NCBI GenBank assembly: GCA_025459425.1
Contig: JALOQF010000012.1
Location: 1-43,516 of the forward strand
Direction of reading: 5' to 3'
Length of the DNA: 43,516 bases
Origin: Myxococcaceae bacterium
Lineage (GTDB): Bacteria; Myxococcota; Myxococcia; Myxococcales; Myxococcaceae
In this document: piece after piece, positions 17,040 to 25,524 of the stretch
How positions within the stretch are numbered: position 1 is the stretch's first letter
Layout: each line of letters begins with the position of its first letter
Notes under the pieces: generated by a model
The model's input: only the letters and a program-made list of their open reading frames with translations
What the model was told of the DNA's origin: nothing
Database searches by the model: none
Program-made: the position numbers and the translations under genes

Positions 17040-19880
17040 GTGCGATTCTTCGTGCTGTTCCTCGGGCTGGCGCTGGCCGGCTCGGCCCGGGCCGACAACA
17101 CCGCCGACGAGGCCGACGTCGCGTTCTCGCGCGGCGTGCAGGCGTACACGAAGCGCGACTACGAGACGGCGCTGTCGAACTACTTCCTGTCGTACCGCCT
17201 CGTCCCCAACCGCAACGTGCTGTTCAACATCGCGCGCTGCTACGAGGCCCTCGACCGGCCCGACGAGGCGTACCGCTACTGGCACGACCTCTTCGTCGAC
17301 CCCACCCTGCCCGCCGACGACCGCAAGGACGTGAAGGCCGCGCTCGCGCGCCTCGGTCCCCAGGTGGCGCTGGTGACGGTGACGGCCACCGGCGGCGAAG
17401 GAGAGGTCTTCATCGACCGCGAAGACCTCGGCAGCCGCGGCAGGACGCCACAGACGGTGGCGGTGAAGCCCGGCGCCCACACCGTGCTGGTGCGCGCCAG
17501 TGGGTTTCGGCCAGCGCAGGCGAAGGTGACGGCCGTGCGCGGCAAGGACGCGAAGGTGTCGGTCGAGCTCGTGCCCGTCGTCGGCACCGTCGAGCTCACT
17601 GGCACGCCCGCGGGCGCTGAAGTGCGCGAGACGGCCGACGGCCCGGTGCTGGGCGTGCTGCCAACGAAGCTCTCGGCCTCGCCCGGCCAGCACCTCTACC
17701 TCGTGCAGGCGCCGGGCTTTCTGCCGCAGCAGGTGCTCGTCGACGTCAAGGCCGACGGCACGGCGACCGCGAGCGTCGCGTTGCCCGAGAAGCCGAAGCC
17801 CACCGGCAAGGTGATCGTCACCGCCAACCGCGACGCGGCGCTCGTGCGCGTCGACGGCAAGGACTCGGGCTTCACCCCGGTGGTGCTGACGCTCACCGAA
17901 GGGCGCCACCAGCTCGAGGTGACGAGCACCGACGTCGCGCCGCTGGTGCAGACGCTCGACGTGGTGGCCGACCAGGAGCAGCGCGTCGTCGCCGACCTGC
18001 GCTACGCGCCTCCGAAGGTGACGGCGGCGAGCAAGCAGCTGCTCTCGGTCGACCAGGCGCCGGCGTCCATCACCGTCGTGACGCGCGAAGAGATTCAGGC
18101 CTTCGGGTACCAGACGCTGCCCGAGGCCCTGCGCGCGGTGCGTGGCCTCTTCTTCACCGACGACCGCATCTACACGTACATCGGCATTCGCGGGTTCGCG
18201 CCCCCGGGCGACCTCAACACGCGCATTCTCATTCTGTACGACGGGCACCCCATCAACGACGTGTGGGCCGGTCAGGGCTTCTCGGCGCGCGACCTCGACG
18301 TCGACTTGAACGAGATCGACCGCATCGAGGTGGTGCGCGGCCCGGCCTCGCTGCTCTTCGGCACCGGCGCCTTCTTCGGCGTCATCAACGTGGTGCCCCG
18401 CAACCGCATCGGCCAGGACAAGGTGGTCGAGGGCGTCGTCGGCGCGGGCGGGCCCGGGGGCGTGAAGGCGCGCGCGACCGGCAGCCTGGGCAACGACGAG
18501 GCCTCGGTGCTGCTCTCGGCCGCCGGCTACACCGCGACGGGCGCCGAGCTGACCGACCTCGGCGCTGCCGGACTCGTGCGGGGGCTCGACGACGAGCGGG
18601 CCATCGGCGCCACCGCGCGCGCGAAGTGGAAGGGCTTCACCCTGTCGTCGAAGTGGAACCAGCGCCGCAAGCAGGTGCCCACGGGCCCACTCGGGTCGAC
18701 CCTCGGCGTGCCCGGCACCGTGTACACCGACGCCCGGGGCTTCGCGGAGCTTCGCTTCGACCACTCGTTCTCGCGCGTCTCGCTCTTCGCGCGCGCCGCG
18801 TACGACGGCTCGAGGTACCGGGGCTACTACGCCTCGCTCGACGGCAACGGCGACCGCTTTCGCACCACCGACACCGGCAGCGGCGACTGGGGCGTCATCG
18901 AGGCGCGCGCCGGCATCTTTCTCTTCGAGGGCAACCGGCTCACCGTCGGCGTCGAGGGCCAGGGCCAGTTCGTCTCGCAGCAGCCGGTCGACCAGGCGCT
19001 CGACCGGGTGACGCGCTTCCTCGTGTCGGGAACGCTCCTCGACGAGTGGCAGCTGTTCAACAACCGGCTGTTCATTCAGGCCGGCCTCCGCGTCGACAAG
19101 TACAACGACATCGCCGAGTTCGCGCTCTCGCCGCGCGCCGCCGTGGTGGCGCGGTTCTACGAAGCGGGCCTCACCAAGTTCGTCGCCGGCCGCGCCTTCC
19201 GGGCGCCCACCATCTACGAGCTGTACTTCAACGACGGCGCGGCGACCCAGGTGGCCCCGCTGCCGGGCACGCTGACGCCCGAGTACATCACCACCTTCGA
19301 GCTCGAACACGCGCACAACCTCACGCCCGAGCTGCGCGCGTCGGTCGGCGGCTACTTCAACCTCATCGACCGACTCGTCGTGCTTGACGAAGAGACGGCC
19401 GACGTGCCCCGCTGCGGCATGGGCACCGCGCAGTGCTTCGTGTACCGGAACAAGACGCGAGGCCTCACCGCGCTCGGCGCCGAGGCGCAGCTGCGCTGGC
19501 AGCCCGGCCGCTTCACGCTCGTCGAGGGCACGTATTCCTTCGTCGTACTGGGCGGACCCGGGGTGGCCGACGCGCCCTCGTACCCGACGCACCTCGCCTC
19601 GGCGCGCGCGATGATTCCGCTGAAAGAGGGCCTCGTGCGGCTCTCGGGGCAGGCCACCTACCAGTCGGGCCGTGTCGACCAGAACACGGGCGCCACCATC
19701 GGAGAGGCGCTCCTGCTCAACACGGGCCTGTCGGGTGAGTACGGCCCCGTGCGCTACTTCGCTGGCGTCAACAACCTGCTCGACACGCGGGTGCTGCTGC
19801 CCGTCATCAGCGAGGCGGGCTCAGGGCAGATTCCGCAGTACGGGCGCACGTTCTGGCTCGAGCTCGCGACGCGGTTCTGA
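17040..19880 (+). CDS. TonB-dependent receptor with N-terminal TPR and PEGA domains
   Basis: A 946-residue outer-membrane receptor with an unusual front end. A signal peptide (residues 1-18, RFFVLFLGLALAGSARA then Asp-Asn) is followed by a TPR-like pair (about 22-95) and three PEGA-type beta repeats (about 105-325), recognisable by G-x-V-x-I-D-G and P-x-x-V-x-L-x-x-G-x-H patterns. The TonB plug spans about 330-455 (APASITVVTREEI, IGIRGFAPPGDLNTRILILYDG, RIEVVRGPASLLFG). The rest is a beta-barrel ending in Phe, as expected for BAM-dependent insertion. Such receptors import siderophores, vitamins or glycans using TonB energy. No obvious TonB box is visible, and the PEGA/TPR part would sit in the periplasm. 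The start is GTG at 17040; GTG at 17028 is possible. Confidence 0.9.
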   Translation: MRFFVLFLGLALAGSARADNTADEADVAFSRGVQAYTKRDYETALSNYFLSYRLVPNRNVLFNIARCYEALDRPDEAYRYWHDLFVDPTLPADDRKDVKAALARLGPQVALVTVTATGGEGEVFIDREDLGSRGRTPQTVAVKPGAHTVLVRASGFRPAQAKVTAVRGKDAKVSVELVPVVGTVELTGTPAGAEVRETADGPVLGVLPTKLSASPGQHLYLVQAPGFLPQQVLVDVKADGTATASVALPEKPKPTGKVIVTANRDAALVRVDGKDSGFTPVVLTLTEGRHQLEVTSTDVAPLVQTLDVVADQEQRVVADLRYAPPKVTAASKQLLSVDQAPASITVVTREEIQAFGYQTLPEALRAVRGLFFTDDRIYTYIGIRGFAPPGDLNTRILILYDGHPINDVWAGQGFSARDLDVDLNEIDRIEVVRGPASLLFGTGAFFGVINVVPRNRIGQDKVVEGVVGAGGPGGVKARATGSLGNDEASVLLSAAGYTATGAELTDLGAAGLVRGLDDERAIGATARAKWKGFTLSSKWNQRRKQVPTGPLGSTLGVPGTVYTDARGFAELRFDHSFSRVSLFARAAYDGSRYRGYYASLDGNGDRFRTTDTGSGDWGVIEARAGIFLFEGNRLTVGVEGQGQFVSQQPVDQALDRVTRFLVSGTLLDEWQLFNNRLFIQAGLRVDKYNDIAEFALSPRAAVVARFYEAGLTKFVAGRAFRAPTIYELYFNDGAATQVAPLPGTLTPEYITTFELEHAHNLTPELRASVGGYFNLIDRLVVLDEETADVPRCGMGTAQCFVYRNKTRGLTALGAEAQLRWQPGRFTLVEGTYSFVVLGGPGVADAPSYPTHLASARAMIPLKEGLVRLSGQATYQSGRVDQNTGATIGEALLLNTGLSGEYGPVRYFAGVNNLLDTRVLLPVISEAGSGQIPQYGRTFWLELATRF

Positions 19881-20064
19881 GTTCGGCGGCGCGCCCCTTC
19901 GAGCCGGCGCGTCGGCTGCTCGCCGGCCTCCTGCCTCGCCGTTTTCCCGCCACGCGGGAGCGCCGTGTCTTTCGCTCCTCGAGCTTGCGAAGCATGCGCC
20001 CCAATCGCCAGCGGTTCGTGCGACGGACCGCGACGACGCCCGAGAGGACGTGCGCCCAGAAGGC

Positions 20065-20859
20065 TCAGCCGCCCGCCGAGGTGTACCGCGACAGGCTCGC
20101 GAGCCACACCAGCCGCGCGGCGAGCGCGAACAGCAGCGCTCCTCCGACGCTCGCCAGCAGCGTCAGCGGCGGCAACCGCCCCAGCAGCGCCTCGGCGGGG
20201 AACGTCGTCATCACCACCAGGGGAATCACGAAGGTGAAGACGAAGCGGAAGCCCCCGCGGAACACCGAGGCCGGCCAGCGCGCGGCGTCGAAGATGCTGG
20301 TGAAGAGCGAGCTCAGGTTGTCGACCTTCACCGCGAAGAAGCTGACGCTCACGATGAGGAGCCACAACGAATAGAGCATCAGCGTCGAGACGGCGAGCAG
20401 GAGCAGCGCCTCGGCCACGCCCAGCAACGACGGCCCGTGACCGAGCTTCGAGAAGCCGAGCCCGAACACCACCGACGCGTGCACCAGGCCGGCCACGCGC
20501 CAGGGTTGGAAGCGCGACGTCGACACCAGCAACTGCGAGTCGTGCGGTTTGAGCAGCACGAAGTCGAGCGTGCCCTTGCGAACGTGGTCGAGCACCGAGG
20601 TGAGCGAGGGCGAGATGGCGCCGTCGATGACGGCCTGCAGCGTGATGAAGCAGCCCACCACCAGGAGCGTCTCGCCGAACGTCCACCCGGGCACGCCCGC
20701 CTTCGAGGGGCCGCCGTACACCACGAAGAGCGGCAGCACCGCGGCCACCGTCCAGAACGAGCCGATGACGAGGTCGAGCACGAAGTCGAGGCGGTACTGG
20801 GCCGCCAGCATCACCGACGCCCTCAGCTGCACCAGGAAGAGCTCGAGCGCGCGCCGCAT
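20065..20859 (-). CDS. ABC-2 type transporter permease (COG3694/PF06182-like)
   Basis: A 264-residue protein with about six transmembrane helices. The N-terminal amphipathic entry (LRASVMLAAQYRLDFVLDLV) and the signature region RKGTLDFVLLKPHDSQLLVS match the DUF990/ABC-2 permease family, which works as a heterodimer of two related permeases plus one ATPase. The ATG at 20859 has GGAG about 8 bases upstream and gives the usual length. The matching second permease lies at 32082-32885 on the same strand, 11 kb upstream, and no ATPase gene is in the window. The 156 bases upstream (20860-21015), between it and the large lipoprotein gene, hold no evident gene. Substrate unknown. Confidence 0.88.
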   Translation of the reverse strand: MRRALELFLVQLRASVMLAAQYRLDFVLDLVIGSFWTVAAVLPLFVVYGGPSKAGVPGWTFGETLLVVGCFITLQAVIDGAISPSLTSVLDHVRKGTLDFVLLKPHDSQLLVSTSRFQPWRVAGLVHASVVFGLGFSKLGHGPSLLGVAEALLLLAVSTLMLYSLWLLIVSVSFFAVKVDNLSSLFTSIFDAARWPASVFRGGFRFVFTFVIPLVVMTTFPAEALLGRLPPLTLLASVGGALLFALAARLVWLASLSRYTSAGG

Positions 20860-21015
20860 GCCGTCACTCCGACCGCGCCCGGGCCGCACGAGCGCCGCTC
20901 GCGCGTCGACAAGGCCGGCACCGTGCGCACCCGTTCACCATGACGCCACGAGATAGCGTGTCGTCGCGCATGACGCGACCCCAGCACGCACGCCCCTCGC
21001 CTGACGCCTGCCTGC

Positions 21016-24000
21016 TCAGGGGTGGACGCGGCAGATGCCCATGTCGGGGTTCGAGATGCCGAAGTTGCCGATGCCGTAGATGCGCTCCTGGGCGTCGAAG
21101 ACGAGGTCGCTCACCACCGCACCGCCGCCGAAGTTGTTCTCGAAGCTCGCCGTACCGCCGACCCCGAAGAAGACGTCGGGGACACCGTTCGGGGTGAGCC
21201 GGCCGATGTGGGCGAACTGCGAGCTGTGGCCGCCGTAGAGCAGCAGGCCCGACGGCAGCTCCCTCACGACGAAGGCGATGTCGTTTCGGCTGGCCCGGTC
21301 GAACGTCGCCACGCCGCCGGTGCCGAAGCTCGTGACGAGCGCGCCGCTCAAGGTGCGCCGCACGAAGAGAAAGTCGTTGCCGCTGCTGGCCGTCGACCTG
21401 ACGCCGGCCGCGACGAGCTCGTTGTTGGCCGTGAGCGTGATGGCGTTGAAGCGGTCGTTGAGGCCAGCGCCGTGGTCGACCACCAGCATGCCTCCGGGGC
21501 CGAACGACGTGTCGGGAACGCCCGCGCTGTTGAGCTTGAGCAGCATCGAGTCAGGTCCGGAGACACCCGCCAGGACGATGTCTCCGAACGGCGTCAGCGT
21601 GACGGAGAGCGGCATGTCTTCGACCGTCGGTGTGCCCGCGAGGAAGTGGCCCGCCGTCGCGAAGGTGGTGTCGACCGCGCCCGACGGCAACAGCCGCGTC
21701 ACGAAGATGTCGGCGTCGGCGAAGCGCCCGACGTTCCCCACGAGAATCATGCGGCCATCGGGCATCAGGGCCATGTCCTTCGTGAACTCCTGGCGGTTCG
21801 CGACGTCGATGGTCACCTGCCCGCGGAAGCCGCCGTCGGGCAGCGAGGCGCCCCACGTGGTGTCGAGCCGGCCGTTGGGCGTCACCTTCGCGACGGACAT
21901 GTCGACCGTCACGTTCCGCACCAGGCCGCCGATGAGGTAGCTCCCGTCGGAGAGCCGGAAGATGCGGCGTGCGTTCTCTTCCTGCGCCTGGGCCTGCACC
22001 CCGGCGATGCCGTTGATGCGCAGCTCGCCATTTCCGTTGGGACCGAAGGTGTTGTCGAACCCGCCGTTGGGGTTGATCTTGTTGACCGTCCACTCTTCGT
22101 CGAACTGAATGTTCTGCTCGCGGCCGACCGCCACGATGGTGCCATCGGGGTTCATCACGCCGGCCAACCACTCGTTGTGCCAGCCGGTCGGCGCGTAGCG
22201 CATGAAGCCGTTCCCGTTGAAGCTGGTGTCGAGCGTGCCCGACTTGATGCAGTTCACCGCCACGTTGGTCACGTTCGCCGACGCCGTGCCCGAGCCGTTC
22301 GCGACCGAGCAGCGCGCGCCCTGCGGCTGCGTCTGCACGGCCACCGAATAGGCCGTCGCGCGCTGCGAGAAGGTGAAGCTGCCGTTGCTCGAGAGCGCCC
22401 GCGTCTCGCCCGTCGAGCCCTGGACCAGGGTGACGCCGTCGCCCGCGGGGAGGTTCGCCAGCGTGCCGCCGATGAAGAAGCCCATCTCGCACGTCACCGA
22501 CACCGACGTGACGTTCTGGCTCGCCGTCCCGCTGCCGTTCATCACGGTGCAGAAGCCGCCGACCGGTTGGGCCGTGATGGCCACCGAGTAGGGCCCGGGC
22601 GTCAGCGTGGTGAAGGTGAAGGGTCCGTTCCCGAGCACGAGCGGCTCGCTGCCGAGCGGACTGCTCAACGAGAGCGTCACGAAGGCCGACGCCAGCCCGC
22701 TCACCGAGCCGCCGATGCTGTAGAGCTCCTGACACGTCACCTGCACGTTCGAGACGTCGCCCGCGAGGGTGCCGCTCCCGTTCGTCACCGTGCACCGCAC
22801 GTTGGGGGGCTCGCTGACGACGGCGACGACGTAGGGCCCGCCGGGCCGCCGGCCGAACGAGAACGTCCCGTTCGCCGTCACCGTGACGCGGGCGCTCGAG
22901 ATTTCGTCGACGAGCTCGAGCGACCCGAAGGGCAGGCCCGCAACGACGCCGCCGAGCGCGAAGGTGGGCTGACAGGTCAGCACGAGGTTGGTGACATCGG
23001 CCGTCGCGACGCCGGTGCCGTTCGAGAGGACGCAGAGGGCCGTCGCCGGCTGCTGGTCGATGCCAATCTGGTACGGGCCCGAGATGCGGCTCGAGAGCGT
23101 GAAGCCGCCGTTGGCGCTCACGGTCGTCGTCCCGCCGCTGCGCCCAGACGACAGCACCACCGACTCACCGGCCGGCAGGCCGCTGGCGCTGCCCGAGATG
23201 CGGAAGCCCGCGACGCACGTCACCTGCACCGACGTCACCGGCCCGGTCGCCGTTCCAGCGCCGTTCGACACCGAACATTCTCCACCTGCGGGCTGCGTGG
23301 CGACCTCGACGAGGAACGCCCCCGTCACGCGGGCCGCGAACGAGAAGGTGCCGTCGGCCGAGAGGGTGAGCGCGTCGCCTCCGTTGTTCGTCAGGATGAC
23401 CGACGAGCCCGCCGGCAGGCCCGTGAGCGCGCCACCGATGGCGAAGAGCCGCTGGCAGGAGATGCGCACGTCACTCACGTCTTCGGTCGCGACGCCCGTG
23501 CCCCGGGCCACGGTGCACAGCGCGTTGGCAGGCTGCTGGGTGATGGTCACCTCGAACGCACCGGGCACGCGCCGGGGGAAGGTGAAGCCGCCATTGACCG
23601 AGAGGGTGAGCTCGTCGGCGCCGTTGTTGCGAATTCGCAACTGCTCGCCCGACGGGAGGCCCGACAACGAGCCCGAGATGGCGAAGGTGGTGACGCAGCG
23701 GTTCGCCACGCAGGCCGACGAGCCACAGTCCGCGTCGGCGTCGCAGGCGCGCCCCACCGAGCAGCGGCCACAGCTCGGACCGCCACAGTCGACGTCGGTC
23801 TCCTGGGCGTCGAGCACCCCGTTCTCGCAGGTCGAGCCCACGCACACCCTCGAGGTCTCGTGACAGAGCGTCGACGCGCAGTCCGCGCCGGTGTTGCACG
23901 AGCGGGCCAGGGCGCAGCGGGCGGTGCACGCCCCGCCGCAGTCGACGTCCGACTCGGAGCCGCTCCGGCGGCCGTCGGTGCACCCATCGGCGACCGGCCG

Positions 24001-25524
24001 CATCGAGGCGTTGTCGTCGACGATGACGCCGGTGAGGGTCCCTCCATCGACGCCCGGCTCCGGTGGCATCACGCTCAGGGTCGAACTCCCGCTCGCGGTG
24101 AACGTCACCTCGCCGGACGACGAGGCGCCCGTCATCGGGTCGGTCGTGGTGACGGCGACGGTGACCTCGGCGCCGCTCGAGCCGGCGGTCGCCACCGACA
24201 CGCTGCCCGAGGCGGGGTCGATGCCCGTCTCGACGCGGCTCGAGCCGCCCGCGATGCTCGCCGACACCTCGACGGTCTTCCCACTCGTCGTCTTGATGGC
24301 GGTGTCGAGCGCCATCGAGCTGCGGGTGGCGTTGTCGACGGCGAAGCGCGTGCCGCCCGAGACGACGGCCAGCGTGTCGGTGCCGGTCGAACGCGACGAG
24401 AGGCCATCGACGGCCACGACGAAGCCGTCACCGAACGCCGTGACGCCCGACCGCTGGGTCGACTCTTCGTTCGCCTCGCGCGACACGCTCACCGAGAAAG
24501 CGCCCGTCACCGCCGGGTTGGTGATGATGAAGCCGGGCGGGTCGCTCTCGAGGCCCGTGAAGGTCGGAGACACCTGCCCACCTTCGCCAGTGACGGGCTT
24601 GCCGCCCGAGACGCCGGTGACGGCGCCGCTCTGCTCGTCCTTGACGGTCACCTCGGCGGGGCCGCTGGTGACGACCTCGACGCCCTGGCGCGGCTGACAG
24701 AAGCGACACGGCAGCACACCGACGCGGTTCCGCACCGGCGCGAAGTAGAGCGGGTTGCCGTTCGACTCGTCTCCGAAGAAGAGCGTCGACTTCTCGGCCG
24801 GGTTACGCGACGCCTCGTACTCCCAGCGGTTGCGCTTCGTGTCGATGGTCAAGACGCGCGCCTCGGACGGCACGTTGTTGTCGTAGACCGACAGCAGATA
24901 GACGCCGTCGTCGTCGCCCTTCGTATAGCCGATGGGGGTCAAGGCGTGCCCACCCACCACCTTCGAACCTTCCATCTTCACGATGCCGAGCCGGTAGTGC
25001 TCCGACGGGTCCTTCAGGGCCGTGGCGAGGAAGGGCATCACGCTCTTCGCGTCGAAGGTCTGCGAACGCTCGCCCACGACCTCGGGCACCATCTGCGTCG
25101 AGAACCAATAGGCGATCTCCTTCTGCAGCGCGGTGTTGCCCCGCAACTTGAGGAGCCGGGCCTCGGGGGCGCCGAAGTCGCGCGGTGACAAGTCGCCCTT
25201 GTGGAAGAGCGGCGCCAGCACCGCGAAGCCCTCGCAGCGGCCGGCCTTCATGGCCTCGTTGGCGCGCTTCATCCACTGGCGGGCGGCGGGGCTCAGCACG
25301 CACGCCGTCCCCGAGCCGACACACACGTTCTCGCGGCCGAACATGCGCTGCACGCCGTCGGCGTCGAGCCTCGAGTCACTGAACCCCTTCGCGAAGTTCT
25401 CGAACGCGAGGGCGTCGCGCGACATCGAGAACTCGCTCTGCACCGAGTCGGGCACCGGCGGCGCGCAGGCGAGAGGTCCGACGAGGCACACGAGGCCAAT
25501 CAGCTTCGGGAGCGACGAAGTCAT
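21016..25524 (-). CDS. Multidomain surface lipoprotein: papain-like domain, DxDCGG, 80-aa repeats, delta-60 repeats
   Basis: A 1,502-residue lipoprotein. The signal ends at GPLAC, with lipidated Cys20. Residues about 85-265 carry a papain-like set: Cys97 in AGRCEGFAVLA, His193 in VVGGHALTPIGY and Asp215-Asn216 in SVYDNNVPSEAR, in the order Cys-His-Asn/Asp. A beta-rich region follows to about 510, then two cysteine-rich DVDCGG repeats (about 513-607), six repeats of about 80 residues (about 611-1092), and delta-60 repeats (GTLDTSFNGNG-type) to the end. The ATG at 25524 has AGGA upstream and overlaps the protease stop (ATGA). It is the last gene of a four-gene coupled run. The cysteine-peptidase activity is an inference from motif order; the remainder looks like an adhesive or binding stalk with a propeller-like tip. 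Confidence 0.88.
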   Translation of the reverse strand: MTSSLPKLIGLVCLVGPLACAPPVPDSVQSEFSMSRDALAFENFAKGFSDSRLDADGVQRMFGRENVCVGSGTACVLSPAARQWMKRANEAMKAGRCEGFAVLAPLFHKGDLSPRDFGAPEARLLKLRGNTALQKEIAYWFSTQMVPEVVGERSQTFDAKSVMPFLATALKDPSEHYRLGIVKMEGSKVVGGHALTPIGYTKGDDDGVYLLSVYDNNVPSEARVLTIDTKRNRWEYEASRNPAEKSTLFFGDESNGNPLYFAPVRNRVGVLPCRFCQPRQGVEVVTSGPAEVTVKDEQSGAVTGVSGGKPVTGEGGQVSPTFTGLESDPPGFIITNPAVTGAFSVSVSREANEESTQRSGVTAFGDGFVVAVDGLSSRSTGTDTLAVVSGGTRFAVDNATRSSMALDTAIKTTSGKTVEVSASIAGGSSRVETGIDPASGSVSVATAGSSGAEVTVAVTTTDPMTGASSSGEVTFTASGSSTLSVMPPEPGVDGGTLTGVIVDDNASMRPVADGCTDGRRSGSESDVDCGGACTARCALARSCNTGADCASTLCHETSRVCVGSTCENGVLDAQETDVDCGGPSCGRCSVGRACDADADCGSSACVANRCVTTFAISGSLSGLPSGEQLRIRNNGADELTLSVNGGFTFPRRVPGAFEVTITQQPANALCTVARGTGVATEDVSDVRISCQRLFAIGGALTGLPAGSSVILTNNGGDALTLSADGTFSFAARVTGAFLVEVATQPAGGECSVSNGAGTATGPVTSVQVTCVAGFRISGSASGLPAGESVVLSSGRSGGTTTVSANGGFTLSSRISGPYQIGIDQQPATALCVLSNGTGVATADVTNLVLTCQPTFALGGVVAGLPFGSLELVDEISSARVTVTANGTFSFGRRPGGPYVVAVVSEPPNVRCTVTNGSGTLAGDVSNVQVTCQELYSIGGSVSGLASAFVTLSLSSPLGSEPLVLGNGPFTFTTLTPGPYSVAITAQPVGGFCTVMNGSGTASQNVTSVSVTCEMGFFIGGTLANLPAGDGVTLVQGSTGETRALSSNGSFTFSQRATAYSVAVQTQPQGARCSVANGSGTASANVTNVAVNCIKSGTLDTSFNGNGFMRYAPTGWHNEWLAGVMNPDGTIVAVGREQNIQFDEEWTVNKINPNGGFDNTFGPNGNGELRINGIAGVQAQAQEENARRIFRLSDGSYLIGGLVRNVTVDMSVAKVTPNGRLDTTWGASLPDGGFRGQVTIDVANRQEFTKDMALMPDGRMILVGNVGRFADADIFVTRLLPSGAVDTTFATAGHFLAGTPTVEDMPLSVTLTPFGDIVLAGVSGPDSMLLKLNSAGVPDTSFGPGGMLVVDHGAGLNDRFNAITLTANNELVAAGVRSTASSGNDFLFVRRTLSGALVTSFGTGGVATFDRASRNDIAFVVRELPSGLLLYGGHSSQFAHIGRLTPNGVPDVFFGVGGTASFENNFGGGAVVSDLVFDAQERIYGIGNFGISNPDMGICRVHP
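22246..23691 (-). repeat. Six in-frame repeats of about 80 codons
   Basis: Within the large surface lipoprotein, six consecutive units of about 240 bases encode a shared pattern: (F/Y)-x-I-G-G-x-L-x-G-L-P-A-G near the start, N-G-x-F-T-F in the middle, G-x-Y-x-V-x-I-x-x-Q-P then C-x-V-x-N-G-x-G-T-A, and V-T-x-V-x-V-T-C at the end. Each unit has two cysteines about 25 residues apart, which could form one disulphide per beta-sandwich domain. Units differ clearly from one another, so they are old duplications. The unit resembles Ig-like surface modules, but I cannot name its family. Confidence 0.85.

Noticed and set aside
19944-19967. Rho-independent terminator after the TonB receptor gene
   Set aside because: The hairpin CCCGC-CAC-GCGGG is preceded, not followed, by TTTT on the plus strand, and on the minus strand it would be followed by A, so neither orientation gives a U-tract.
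20928-20985. Copy of the 31.7-32.1 kb repeat flanking the other side of the possible insertion
   Set aside because: CGTTCACCATGACGCCACGAG resembles part of the unit, but the match is short and does not extend, so it does not support direct repeats at both ends.
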